Assembly: GCA_017472225.1 (NCBI GenBank)
Contig: JAFUQS010000044.1
Span: forward strand, 1 to 50,083
Length of the DNA stretch: 50,083 bases
Direction of reading: 5' to 3'
DNA from: Clostridia bacterium
GTDB lineage: Bacteria > Bacillota > Clostridia > Oscillospirales > Acutalibacteraceae
Part shown: positions 16,327 to 26,200 of the stretch, piece after piece
Layout: the number at the start of each line of letters is the position of its first letter
Position numbering within the stretch: position 1 is the first letter of the stretch
Notes under the pieces: generated by a model
Database searches by the model: none
Seen by the model: only the letters and a program-made list of their open reading frames with translations
What the model was told of the DNA's origin: nothing
Translations under genes and position numbers: made by a program

Positions 16327-17199
16327 TCAGAATTTAATGTCAGCGCAAAGACCTGCGTGGTCTGAAAGATACATACGGTCAATTTTTTCATCTATTATCT
16401 TATAGGTGTCAACACTCACGCCCTCTGAAACAAATATAAAGTCAATAGGCTTTGTTTCGAGGCGGTTTCTGCCGTAGTTTATGTAAGTTGCACCGTCATC
16501 ACTTTCAGTGGCAATAAATTTTGAGTCAGTCATAATTTCGCACATCTTATTATAAGCGTCAGCACCCTGCTTTGTGTTGAAGTCGCCTGTGCAAACTACC
16601 GGATAGCCAAGTGCCTTGAGCTCTGCAATTTTCACCGAGAGCACCTCTACCTGCTTAACTCTTACACTTTCAAGCACATGGTCAAGGTGAGTGTTAATGT
16701 GGGTGTACCTTTCACCTGATGCCTTATTTTCAAGCACTACCCATGTTGCAATTCTCGGACAGAAGGACAAGCTGAATTTTGAAGCAAATTCTTGGGGTGT
16801 GTCACTGAGCCAGATAGTACCGCTGTCAATCAGATTATATTTATCCTTAAGATAAAATACCGCCGATGCCTCCGATGATTTTTTGCCGTCACGCATCTGC
16901 GACACCATAGCATAGCTGTCACCTAACTTATCAGTGAAAATATCAAGCCATTCCTGAGTTGCCTCCTGCACACCGAAAGAGTCAGGCACATACTGTCCGA
17001 GCGCAGAAACAATAAGCTCGCTTCTGCCTTCAACACTGCCGTAAAGGTCGTCTTTACATCTTACATTAAAAGATACAATTCTCACTGCCTCATCACTCTT
17101 TTGGGGTACCCCGGCTATGTCATAGCTTTCAGGCACATAAGCACCGAAGGTCATAAGCACAGAGAGAATAAGAGCCATAAAGTTTTCAATAATACACAT
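16327..17199 (-). CDS. Exported EEP family protein, paralogue 2
   Basis: This 290-residue protein is a close paralogue of the EEP protein downstream of it, with long shared stretches such as PDSFGVQEAT, SGTIWLSDTP and EASAVFY. Catalytic residues are intact: Asn45, Glu79, His171, Asp173, Asp206, Asn208, Asp253, Asp280 and His281. A hydrophobic segment at about residues 7-22 indicates membrane insertion or export. AGGAGG lies 8 nt before the ATG. It is the first gene of a two-gene unit driven from the divergent promoter region shared with a metallophosphoesterase. The pair differ most around the substrate-facing loops, for example the region after HLD (HVLESVRVKQ against NAGDEARTKQ), so they may have different substrates. 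Confidence 0.88.
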   Translation of the reverse strand: MCIIENFMALILSVLMTFGAYVPESYDIAGVPQKSDEAVRIVSFNVRCKDDLYGSVEGRSELIVSALGQYVPDSFGVQEATQEWLDIFTDKLGDSYAMVSQMRDGKKSSEASAVFYLKDKYNLIDSGTIWLSDTPQEFASKFSLSFCPRIATWVVLENKASGERYTHINTHLDHVLESVRVKQVEVLSVKIAELKALGYPVVCTGDFNTKQGADAYNKMCEIMTDSKFIATESDDGATYINYGRNRLETKPIDFIFVSEGVSVDTYKIIDEKIDRMYLSDHAGLCADIKF

Positions 17200-17231
17200 A
17201 ATGTTTTCCTCCTCAGGTTAATTACAGATAT

Positions 17232-17260
17232 ATTCTATTCTTATAAAGAAGTTTTGTCAA
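17232..17260 (-). promoter_or_regulatory. Promoter of the EEP gene pair
   Basis: On the minus strand a perfect TTGACA (17255-17260) and TAGAAT (17232-17237) are separated by 17 nt. It points away from the promoter at 17290-17318, giving a compact divergent control region. Confidence 0.8.
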
Positions 17261-17289
17261 GAAGAACAGCTGCATACTCCTCCCTTTTC

Positions 17290-17318
17290 TTGACAAATGC
17301 TATCGGTAAGCGTATAAT
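17290..17318 (+). promoter_or_regulatory. Consensus promoter of the metallophosphoesterase
   Basis: A perfect TTGACA (17290-17295) and a perfect TATAAT (17313-17318) are separated by 17 nt, the sigma-A consensus. The start codon lies about 30 nt downstream of the -10 box. Confidence 0.88.
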
Positions 17319-17347
17319 TATAAAAAAATAATAAGGAGTTGGACACG

Positions 17348-18337
17348 ATGGCTAATTTCATCAGATTTATCCGAGGCTTCACCGCAATTGTTATGACTGT
17401 TCTCTGCTTTATTTCATGGCCCTTCGCAGGCAATTTTATGGCAGATAACGCACCGCTTAAGGAAGATTGCAAGCTTTATTTTGCAACCCTCTCAGACATT
17501 CACATGACAGAGGAAACTGCAAGGCGTGATATGCTCGGATTTGCCCTTCAGGATATGCAGCAGGCTGACCGCCGTCTTGATGCTCTTGTTCTCACAGGTG
17601 ACCTTACCGACCACGGCTACGAGGAACAGTGGCAGATGCTTCAGCAGGCATTTACAGGCTATGACCCTGCCGACAGAATTCTTCTTGCTCAGGGCAACCA
17701 TGACACTTGGACAGAAGACGAAGGTTACAACCTTGCAGAAAAATATTTCAGAGAATACGCTGAAAAAATCGGTGGCAGATACATTAACCACGAATATTAC
17801 AGCACACTTGTCAAGGGGTACACATTCATCTTCCTTGCAAGTCAGACAGACAGCACACCTGCCTATATCAGCAATGCACAGCTCAAATGGCTTAAGCTGA
17901 GAATGAGTCAGGCAGCAGAAAGAGGCGGTCCCATCTTCGTTGTTTGCCACTGGCCCATCAATCAGACCCACGGTCTCCCCGTAACATGGGGCGAAGACGA
18001 TATGGAGCCCGATGATGGCGGCATTGGCGACCAGTCAGCCAAGGTTGAAAAGATTCTCAAGCAATATGACAATGTCTTTATGATTTCAGGTCACATACAT
18101 AACGGCTTCTCAAATGAAAAAGATAGCAAGAGAACAGGCTATGTCAGCGTTGAGAGTGACGGTTCCTTCCACAGCATTAACCTTCCCAGCTATATGTATA
18201 TGGTACCAAGAGGCAGAGTTGCCAACGGCACAGGCTTTAACTTTGAGGTTTACGACGATGAGGTTATCATCCGTGGCAGAAGTTACTCCTCAGGTGTCTG
18301 GTACACAGACTATGTCTGGAACATCGACCTTGTTTAA
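17348..18337 (+). CDS. Exported calcineurin-like metallophosphoesterase
   Basis: This 329-residue protein carries the full set of metallophosphoesterase motifs: Asp50 and His52 (SDIH), Asp85 (GDLTDHG), Asn117-His118 (GNHD), His201 (CHWP) and His249/His251 (GHIH). These bind two metal ions and hydrolyse phosphoesters. An N-terminal hydrophobic segment (about residues 10-26) suggests export or membrane anchoring. The start is the ATG at 17348, nine bases after AAGGAG. An in-frame TTG at 17339 abuts that site and was rejected. The gene is divergent from the two EEP phosphoesterases, so three phosphate-ester hydrolases share one control region. Substrate unknown. Confidence 0.92.
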   Translation: MANFIRFIRGFTAIVMTVLCFISWPFAGNFMADNAPLKEDCKLYFATLSDIHMTEETARRDMLGFALQDMQQADRRLDALVLTGDLTDHGYEEQWQMLQQAFTGYDPADRILLAQGNHDTWTEDEGYNLAEKYFREYAEKIGGRYINHEYYSTLVKGYTFIFLASQTDSTPAYISNAQLKWLKLRMSQAAERGGPIFVVCHWPINQTHGLPVTWGEDDMEPDDGGIGDQSAKVEKILKQYDNVFMISGHIHNGFSNEKDSKRTGYVSVESDGSFHSINLPSYMYMVPRGRVANGTGFNFEVYDDEVIIRGRSYSSGVWYTDYVWNIDLV

Positions 18338-18350
18338 AATCGAAAAAATC

Positions 18351-18379
18351 AAAAGAGTCTCGTCTGAGGCTCTTTTTTT
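18351..18379 (+). terminator. Terminator of the metallophosphoesterase
   Basis: An 11-bp stem (AAAAGAG..CTCTTTT with inner CTC/GAG pairs and one G-U) with a 4-nt loop is followed by a T-run, 14 nt after the stop codon. Confidence 0.88.
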
Positions 18380-18380
18380 A

Positions 18381-18409
18381 TAGACAAATTTTCATCTTTA
18401 TGATAAAAT
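18381..18409 (+). promoter_or_regulatory. Promoter of the flavin-reductase-like gene
   Basis: TAGACA (18381-18386) and TAAAAT (18404-18409) are separated by 17 nt, directly after the preceding terminator and about 40 nt before the start codon. Confidence 0.6.
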
Positions 18410-18450
18410 TAAAGCGTTAATAACATAAACTGATTAAGAGGTGATTTTCA

Positions 18451-18948
18451 ATGCAAAAAATTGACATCAAGGCCCTTCAGGGCAATGCCGTGTCGCTCTT
18501 TGACGATAAGTGGTGTCTCATCACTGCCGGCACAAAAGACAGCTATAACACTATGACAGCCTCGTGGGGCGCTATGGGTGAGCTGTGGAATAAAGACGTC
18601 TGCTTCATCTTTATCCGTCCTCAGAGGTACACAAAGGAGTTTGTTGAAAGAGAGGAGCTATTCACCCTCAGCTTTTTCGGTCAGGAATATAAAAAGGCGC
18701 TCACCTTCTGCGGCAGATACAGCGGCAGAGATTATGACAAAGCTAAAGAGACAGGTCTCACTCCTGTGGAAATTGACGGAAGCATGACCTTCGGTGAAAG
18801 CGAAACCGTTATTGTCTGCAAAAAAATTGCACAGCAGGAAATTGCTCCTGCCGGTTTTATCGACAAAGACATCGACTCAAAAAATTATCCCACAAAAGAC
18901 TATCATACAATGTATATCGGTGAAGTCATTGCCTGCTATACCAAATAA
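18451..18948 (+). CDS. Flavin-reductase-like FMN-binding split-barrel protein
   Basis: This 165-residue cytoplasmic protein resembles the flavin reductase domain family, which binds FMN and reduces it with NAD(P)H or serves as a flavoprotein electron carrier. It shows the typical N-terminal pattern WCLITAGTKDSYNTMTASWG, the segment FIFIRPQRYTKEFVE and LFTLSFFG, followed by the C-terminal strand HTMYIGEVIACYT. AAGAGGTGA precedes the ATG. It has its own promoter and terminator and no partner gene, so its electron donor and target are unknown. It has no signal peptide, unlike the surrounding gene products. Confidence 0.88.
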   Translation: MQKIDIKALQGNAVSLFDDKWCLITAGTKDSYNTMTASWGAMGELWNKDVCFIFIRPQRYTKEFVEREELFTLSFFGQEYKKALTFCGRYSGRDYDKAKETGLTPVEIDGSMTFGESETVIVCKKIAQQEIAPAGFIDKDIDSKNYPTKDYHTMYIGEVIACYTK

Positions 18949-18966
18949 ACAGACAAGCAAAGTTGC

Positions 18967-19008
18967 AAAGCACCTGAAAGGAACTTTTCGTACTTTTCAG
19001 GTGCTTTT
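18967..19008 (+). terminator. Terminator of the flavin-reductase-like gene
   Basis: AAAGCACCTGAAA (18967-18979) and TTTCAGGTGCTTT (18995-19007) form a 13-bp stem ending in a short T-run. Confidence 0.85.
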
Positions 19009-19070
19009 ACTTATATCCAAACTTCACCGGCCGCAGGCTGCTTAACTCCTTCACTTCTTCACTCTTACCT

Positions 19071-19104
19071 AAAAAAACTCCCCACCTCATGTGAGGTAGG
19101 GAGT
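19071..19104 (-). terminator. Terminator of the giant gene, possibly bidirectional
   Basis: ACTCCC-ACCTCA and TGAGGT-GGGAGT arms (19077-19104) form a long stem with one mismatch. On the minus strand it is followed by seven T residues. A T-rich run on the other side (TAATTTTTA) could also terminate plus-strand transcription. It lies 40 nt after the giant gene's stop codon, in the convergent gap. Confidence 0.85.
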
Positions 19105-19143
19105 AATTTTTATTGAGTTGTGACTTTAACAATCACTTTCGGC

Positions 19144-20223
19144 TTAACCGAAGATACCGAAAATCTTCTGGAAGAATTCCTTAATCTTCTTGATAAGTCT
19201 CTGGAACCAGTTGAGGTTTTCTTCAACTTCCTGTTCAGCATCGTGGTAATGGTCGTCGCCACCTACGGTCTCTTTCCATACGCCTGTGAGCTGTTCCATA
19301 GCGTCTGCAATTGCACCGTATGTGCACTGTGAACCGTTACCGATTGCACCGAAGAGATCCTTGAAGATCTGCTGGATTGTAGCAACGTTGCCCATGAGTG
19401 CTGCATCGATTGTAACTGTTACACCGAGAGCATACATAAGAGCTGATACGATGATGTCGCTTGAGTTGTTGAGTTCAGCCTGGTTGAAGAGTTCGTTTAC
19501 GCCATATCTTACAGCCTGCTCAGCACCGCTCTGCAGATCGAAGAAGTCTACGAGCCACTGAACGAGTGCTTCTCTGTTGCCTGCCTCACCGAACATATCA
19601 AATACCCATGTGAGAACAACTGTAAGTGTGTCACCCTTATCAGCAACGATATTCTTCTGAGTTGACTTATGAGGTGCATTCGGATTTGCTGCTGTGTAAG
19701 CTGCATATTCGTCTGCTCTCATTTCCTTGGTGTAGGAGTTAGCTTCAAGTGAACGTGAAGTGTCAACTTCCTGAGCCTTTGAGCCACCCTGTGAAGCAAG
19801 GTTGAACCAGTCAATTGTGGGAATATGGAAGTCATACTTAGCGCCGCCTACAACGATGCCGAGGTCGATATTGTGAAGCAGTTCTTCAAGCTTGAGATAG
19901 CTTGTAATATCAACACCGAGAACGTTTGTTACAGTGATAAGCACTGAGTAAACAGGAGCAAGGAGATTCTTCACTGTCAGAAGGAGACCTTCGTTGGAGA
20001 AGAAGTATGCAAGGTTGGGAAGGATGCCGAGGAGTGTGTCAACGGGCTTAGCAAGAAGCTTGTTAACAAGGTCAGCAACCTTACCGAGGATGTAGCCAAG
20101 GAGCTGAGTTTCGTCAGCGTTAACTGCATCTACATATTCCTTATGAGTGAGAACGTCGTTAGCTGAGAAGCCGAGTGCTTCAAGAAGCGGGATGATTGCA
20201 TAATCGTAACCGTTACCGCCGCC
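19144..20223 (-). repeat. Giant protein repeat unit 15, truncated, with C-terminal tail
   Basis: The anchor GGNGYDYAIIPLLEALG is followed by helical segments (NLAYFFSNEGL, IDWFNLASQ) but no further unit. The end is an acidic/histidine stretch (GGDDHYHDAEQEVEEN), then a tryptophan, a basic amphipathic helix and a hydrophobic terminus. Confidence 0.65.
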
Positions 20224-23200
20224 GATCTGTACGATACCGAATACGTCGAGTTCCTTACCTTCGCCAATAAGGAGAAGCTCAAGAAGGTCGTTAAGCGGTG
20301 TCAGGAAGCCGGCAACTGCACGTGTAAAGTGGTTTGTATTGCCTTCAGTGATCTTCCAATCAATGTTAGCTTCTTCAAGTGAGGTTACGTTAGCCCATGT
20401 CGGGTTGTCGCCGCCTGCTGCTACAGCCTTTTCAAGGTGTGCTGCCACGCCCTTGAGGTAATCTCTTGTTGCAGCAAGTTCGCTCATCTTAGCTGAGAAG
20501 GATGCAAGTGTAAGCGGGATCTCAATGCCAAGATCAAGTGTTGCGATTGTTTCAAGGATAGGTCCTACTGAGTCGCCTGCAAGAAGTCCGACGATCATAT
20601 CGACGAGCTTATTGACCATAGCGTCTGAGATGAACTGTCCAAGCAAGCTCTGGAGTGAGCCAACACCGGCCATGTCAAGAATTCTTACAATAAGATTATC
20701 AAGGTTCGATGCGATTATATCAGCGTTCTGTTCTGTGAAGGTCAGATAGCTTCTATAGTCAGCGCCTGTTACGTTGATAGGTCTGTTCTGTACGGGCTGG
20801 TAGGATACGTCGCCGAGAAGACCTGCGATGAGATCGATGATCTTTGAGGGATCGTCTACGATCTGATCGATGATGTCCTTAATGCTGGGATCAAGTTCTA
20901 CACCAAGAGCTTCAAGAATCTTTTCAATGTTGTTTGAACCGTCTTCCTGTTTGTTGATGACAACTTCGAGAAGTGTTACGAAGGTGTCAGCAGCGTCGCC
21001 CTTGATTGTGCTGTAGGACTTACCTGCATAGATATCATACTTAGGATCGAGCTTAGTGCTGTCGAAGTCTACAATGCCGTCACCGTTAGTATCAGCACCT
21101 GCCTTAGCAGCAAGTTCGAGCCAGTTGAGGTCTACTACAAGACCGAGAGGCTTACCTTCAACTTCGATGTTTGCAAGCAGATCACTGAGCATGTTAGCAA
21201 GAGCTTCGCCCTCAACTACAATGTGGATACCTGCGTCAACACCGGGATGTTCCTTACCAAGGTATGTCTGAACAACTGCCTTATCGGTATTGATATAACC
21301 AAGGTTAATTTCAATAGCGATGGGGATAATTGTGTCAACCTTAGCAATAAGCTGGTTAACCGGAGCAAGGAGGTTATCGATGATTGTACCGATATCGTCG
21401 TTGCCGATTACATAGCAGAGATTTGCAAGGATGCTTGTGAGCCAGTTGATGGGATTCTTAAGGATATCGTTTTCAACTGCTGTTACAAGCTGGTTGAGAA
21501 TCGGGTAGAGAACGCTGTCATGATTTGCCTTAACAGCTGAATCATAAGCCTGCTGGCTCATAGCGTCAATACCGAGGAGTTCGAGAAGCGGGATGATTGA
21601 GTAGTTGTAGCCCATACCGCCCATGATGTTAATTTCATCAAGTGCGCTGATTGACTTACCTACTGTTGTGCCGCCGCTTGCTTCGAAGTCACTTCTTACC
21701 TGACCGCCCTGGATGAGGACTGCAAGGATAGGATCAAGAGGCTGGATGAAGTCGCAAAGGAGATTTACAAGATCCATGAGACCTGCTACACCCCATGTGT
21801 ACGGGATGAATTCACGACCTGATTCATCTACATCAGGTGTTGCGGGATCGTCAGCAACTTCTACACTGTTAACCTCCCAAACCTGAGGCCATGTCAGCTC
21901 ATCAAGAGTTGTGCCGGCCTTAACTGCTGAATCTTCAAAGAACTTCTTAACGTTTGAACCGAAGTCATCGTTTGCAAATGCCTTAGGTGCAATATCAAGG
22001 TCCTTAAGATTTGAGAGTTCACGAACATAACCGAGGATTTCGTCGAGGTCCATATCAAGACCGCCGAGGAGTTCTACGATCATACCTACAAGCATGTTAC
22101 CGATATCATCGTTGATGAAGCCCTTAATGAGATCACCAAGACCAGTGATAGCGTTACCGTCTGCATCTTCAAGACCTACAAGGCTGAGGATTGTCGGGAT
22201 AAGTGCATCAAGGTTAGATACGATGCTGTTGAACTGCTTGTTGGTTTCAGCTGAAGTCATCTGTTCCTTCTTGAGGTTCTGCTGTGCGTACTCTGTATAT
22301 TCTACAAGGTACTTAGCAAGAAGTGAGATAAGAAGGTCGATTACTTCTTCTTCCTTATCAACGAGTGACATGAGAATGTTGTAAACCATATTCTCATTGC
22401 CTTCTTCGTCAGTTGCTGTCAGACCGAGCTTCTTGCAAAGGATTGTAAGGAAGTCAGTTGTAAGAGCTGTGTCGAGGATGAACATGATTGTGTCACCGGT
22501 CTCAACATGCCACTTAGTTACTTCCTTGCCAACATCTGTCGGGTCAACAAGACCTGCAGGTGTATCAACCTTGATAGCTGCCTTAGCAAGCTGTACAAAG
22601 AAGTCATCGGGAAGAGCATTTACTACATGAACGGTACCGTCTTCGCCCTCTACTTCGAGGCCGCCGAGCAGATCGTTTACAAGCTTAACAAGTGTTTCAC
22701 CGTGATCACCTGCGATACCGAGGATACCGCTGATTGTAAGCATTTCGTTGCCTGTCAGGCTAGCGAGGAGTGCATCAAGTTCTTCTCTTGAAATTGTGCC
22801 GTCAAGAGCATCAACAAGTGACAGAACAGGTGATACAAGGTTGTTGATGAGTACTTCAACACCGCCGTTTGCAATGAAGAAGCTGAGGTTACCAAGGAGA
22901 ATAAGGAGTGTATTGAACGGTGCATTGCAAAGCTCGTCAACAAGTATGAATACATAGTCGATTGTGTTTGCAAGAGCGTCAACTGCATCTGTTGCAGGTG
23001 TCCATGTTGCACCCATTTCCTCAAGACCGAGAGCCTTGAAGAGATACCAGATAGCGTTTTCATAACCGTTGTTACCCTTAAGCATTACGTTATCAACGCC
23101 CATGCCCTTAGCGATTTCAAGGTTGCCGCCTGTGAGCAGGAATGCAAGTACGCTTTCGAGCGGGTTGAGCAGTGAATAGATAGCGCCAAGGAATGCATCC

Positions 23201-26200
23201 TTATTGTTTACATTTGTGAAGATAGCGTCGTCAACAACAACTGTTTCTTCGCCTTCTACAGTTTCCTTATGGCTGTGAGCTGCAAGTACATCTGCCCAAG
23301 TGATTGCGCCGTCTGTACCTGTGCCTGTAGCTGCATTTACATATGCAAGGAGCTCTGCGCTGCCGCTTGCTGTTGCAAAATCAACGGGAGCGAGGTTGAT
23401 GCCGAGCAGATCGCCGAGAGTACCAACAAGGTCTTCGGAAATTGACTGACCGAGGAGCTTGATAAGCATATCAGTGATTGTCTTCATCATTTCGTCTGTG
23501 AAGAGCATGTCGCTGAGGAGTGTATCTACGATGTGCTTGAGAACAGGTGTACCTTCGGGTACTGTTTCAGCTGCATCGAGGAGAGTATCCATAAGTGAGC
23601 CTTCTTCAACATCGTCGCCTGCAATGATGGGAAGCAGTGCGGGAAGTGCCTTGCCGATAAGTCTGTCAAGAGCTGCAATAGCTTCGTCAGCCTTCTTCAG
23701 ACCGTAATCCTTAACACCGAGGAACTTGAATACCATTTCGAGAACGGTGATGTCATATTCGCCTGTGAGGATAAGTACGAGAGTACCAACAAGGTTGATA
23801 ACTGCATCGTTATCGCTGAGAACGTCATTGATGAGACCTTCAATTGTCGGGTCAAGCTCTGCGTCACCGATAAGACCGAGAACAAGATCCTTAATAACTG
23901 CAACGTTAGCATCTGTCAGGATAGCATTGAGAAGAGTTACAAGAGTGTCAGCTGCGTCACCGGAAATGTTCTTATAGGGATCATTGCCGTCGCCGATAGC
24001 TGTTGAGTCTGCATAACCGTAAACCATTGCTGAATCTGTGTAGATGATGTTGCCGTCCTTATCTCTCTTAGCCATTGCTGCTGCAAGTGCAAGCCAATCA
24101 AGGTCGAGAGTCAGGCCGAGAGGTTCACCGTCGATTTCAATGCCTGAAAGCAGACCGCTGATGAGAGCGCTCAGATCGTCAGCACTGAGGTCGAATGTCA
24201 AGCCGGGTGCAAGACCCTTCTTGTTTTCGATATCGAAGTCGAACTTGAATGCGTTATTTTCATCCATACCTACGAAGAGGCTGATGGGATATACCTTACA
24301 TACTGCATCGAGGAGTTCTGTCAGCGGAGCTACAAGGTTGAGAACCAGAGTATTTACGCCTTCTGAACCGATGAAGTAGAACAGGTTAGCTACGAGGCCG
24401 AGAACCTCAGTAATGGGAGCTGCAAGGATGCCGTCTACTCTTGCTACGATTGTGTCAAGGATATACTTGAGTGATGAACCGTGGTACTTACCGTCGATTT
24501 CAGCATCATATGTTGCCTGGCTGACAGGTGTTGCACCAAGAGCTTCGAGGAGCGGGATAATTGCATAGTTGTAACCGTAACCGCCGTTGATGCGGATGTC
24601 AGCACGTCTGATGTAGTCTTCGTCCTCAAGAGCGATAATCTGCTTACCGCTGAGAAGGATTTCAAATACTACGTCAAGCGGGAGAAGAAGGTCTGCTGCG
24701 AAGTTGATAACATCTTCGAGAGTCTTCATACCCCAATCGTAATCAGCATCAAATTTCTTTTCGTGTACGAGTACCTTAGTGAGAATTACAGTTGTTTCGG
24801 TAGCATCTTCGCCTTCGCCGGATGTAATAACTGTTGTCATTGTGCCGTCTTCAGCTGTTGTTACCTTATCATCTGCAAGAGCAATCTGAGTTTCTGTGCC
24901 GTCAGCTTCATATGTGTAAAGCTTATTGCCGTCTTCGTCAGTTGCCTGTACCATTGACTTAGTAAGGCTGTATGTTGTTACAACTTCCTTACCGTCTTCG
25001 TCAGTTGTTGTTACCTTCCACTCTGTGAGTGCATCACTGTCGTCAGTAACCGTTACTGTTACTTCCTTACCTTCAGCATCTGTTGTCTTGTAAGTATATG
25101 CATATTCTGCATACTTAGCTTCAACCTCTGCCCATGTCTGAGCATCGCCGATGAAGTCGCCGAGCTTAGAGCCGAACTTGGTTGCTGCAAATGCCTGAGG
25201 ATTAATGTCGAGCTTCAGGTTAGTCAGATCCTCAACATAGCCGAGGATGTCACCGAGGTCAAGATCTGCGAGTACGGGAACAAGGAGTCCCATGAGAAGG
25301 TTGCCGAGGTCAGCGCCTGCTACAAGGCCGTCGATCATACCGCCGAGGTCGCTGTCTGTACCGAGCATACCGAGTACAGTTGTGAGAAGTGCATCGAGAG
25401 CTGTGATAGCATCGGGAAGAGCTTCTTCAACCTTAGCTGCGTTCTTATCAAACGGTGTGTAGTCTGCGCCTGCGCCTGTAAGAGGAGCCTGCGGAATCTT
25501 CTTATAAGTGATTGTGTAGTTGTCAAGGAGCATGAGGATTACATCTACAAGCTCGATTTCCTTATCTGCAAGTGAGGTTACAATTGTTACAACTGTGTCA
25601 CCTTCCTGAGCGTCAGGAGCGATCTTGCCGATGAGCACCTTGAGGAATGTGTCGTCGAGAACCTTATCAAGGATGTACATGAGAGTTTCAGCTGCATCAA
25701 CATCCCAGTTTGTTGCTACCACGTCACTGATTACATCTGACTCAGTGAACTGGTCAGCATCAGGTGTTTCAGTGGGTTCTTCGTTAACGATAGCATACTG
25801 TGAAAGTTCTACGAAGAAGTCTTCGTCAAGAGCATTGATTGTGTCAACAACGTTGCCGTCCTTATCCTTAACTTCGAGACCGCCGAGCAGATCGTTTACA
25901 AGAGCAACGAGGTTAGCGCCGCCGTTGTTACCGATACCGATGAGGTCTGTCAGACCGTAGCGCTTGTCACCGAGCTTGATGAAGCCCTTAAGGATGCCGT
26001 CCAGCTGGTTGCGGCTGATTACGGGTTCAAGGAGTTCGAGGATAGCGAATACGGGAGCAAGGAGATTTTCAATGATCGGCTGGAGGTTGTCGTTTGCAAC
26101 TAAGTAGCCGAGACCTGCTACAAGTTCAAGGATTGTCTGGAGAGGAGCATTTGTGAGCTTACCTACAAGACCGTTTGTGCCGATAAGACCGTCAACGAGC

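Noticed and set aside
16300-16340. Possible fusion or frameshift between the two EEP genes
   Set aside because: Each gene has its own ribosome site, start and full catalytic set, so they are separate intact genes.
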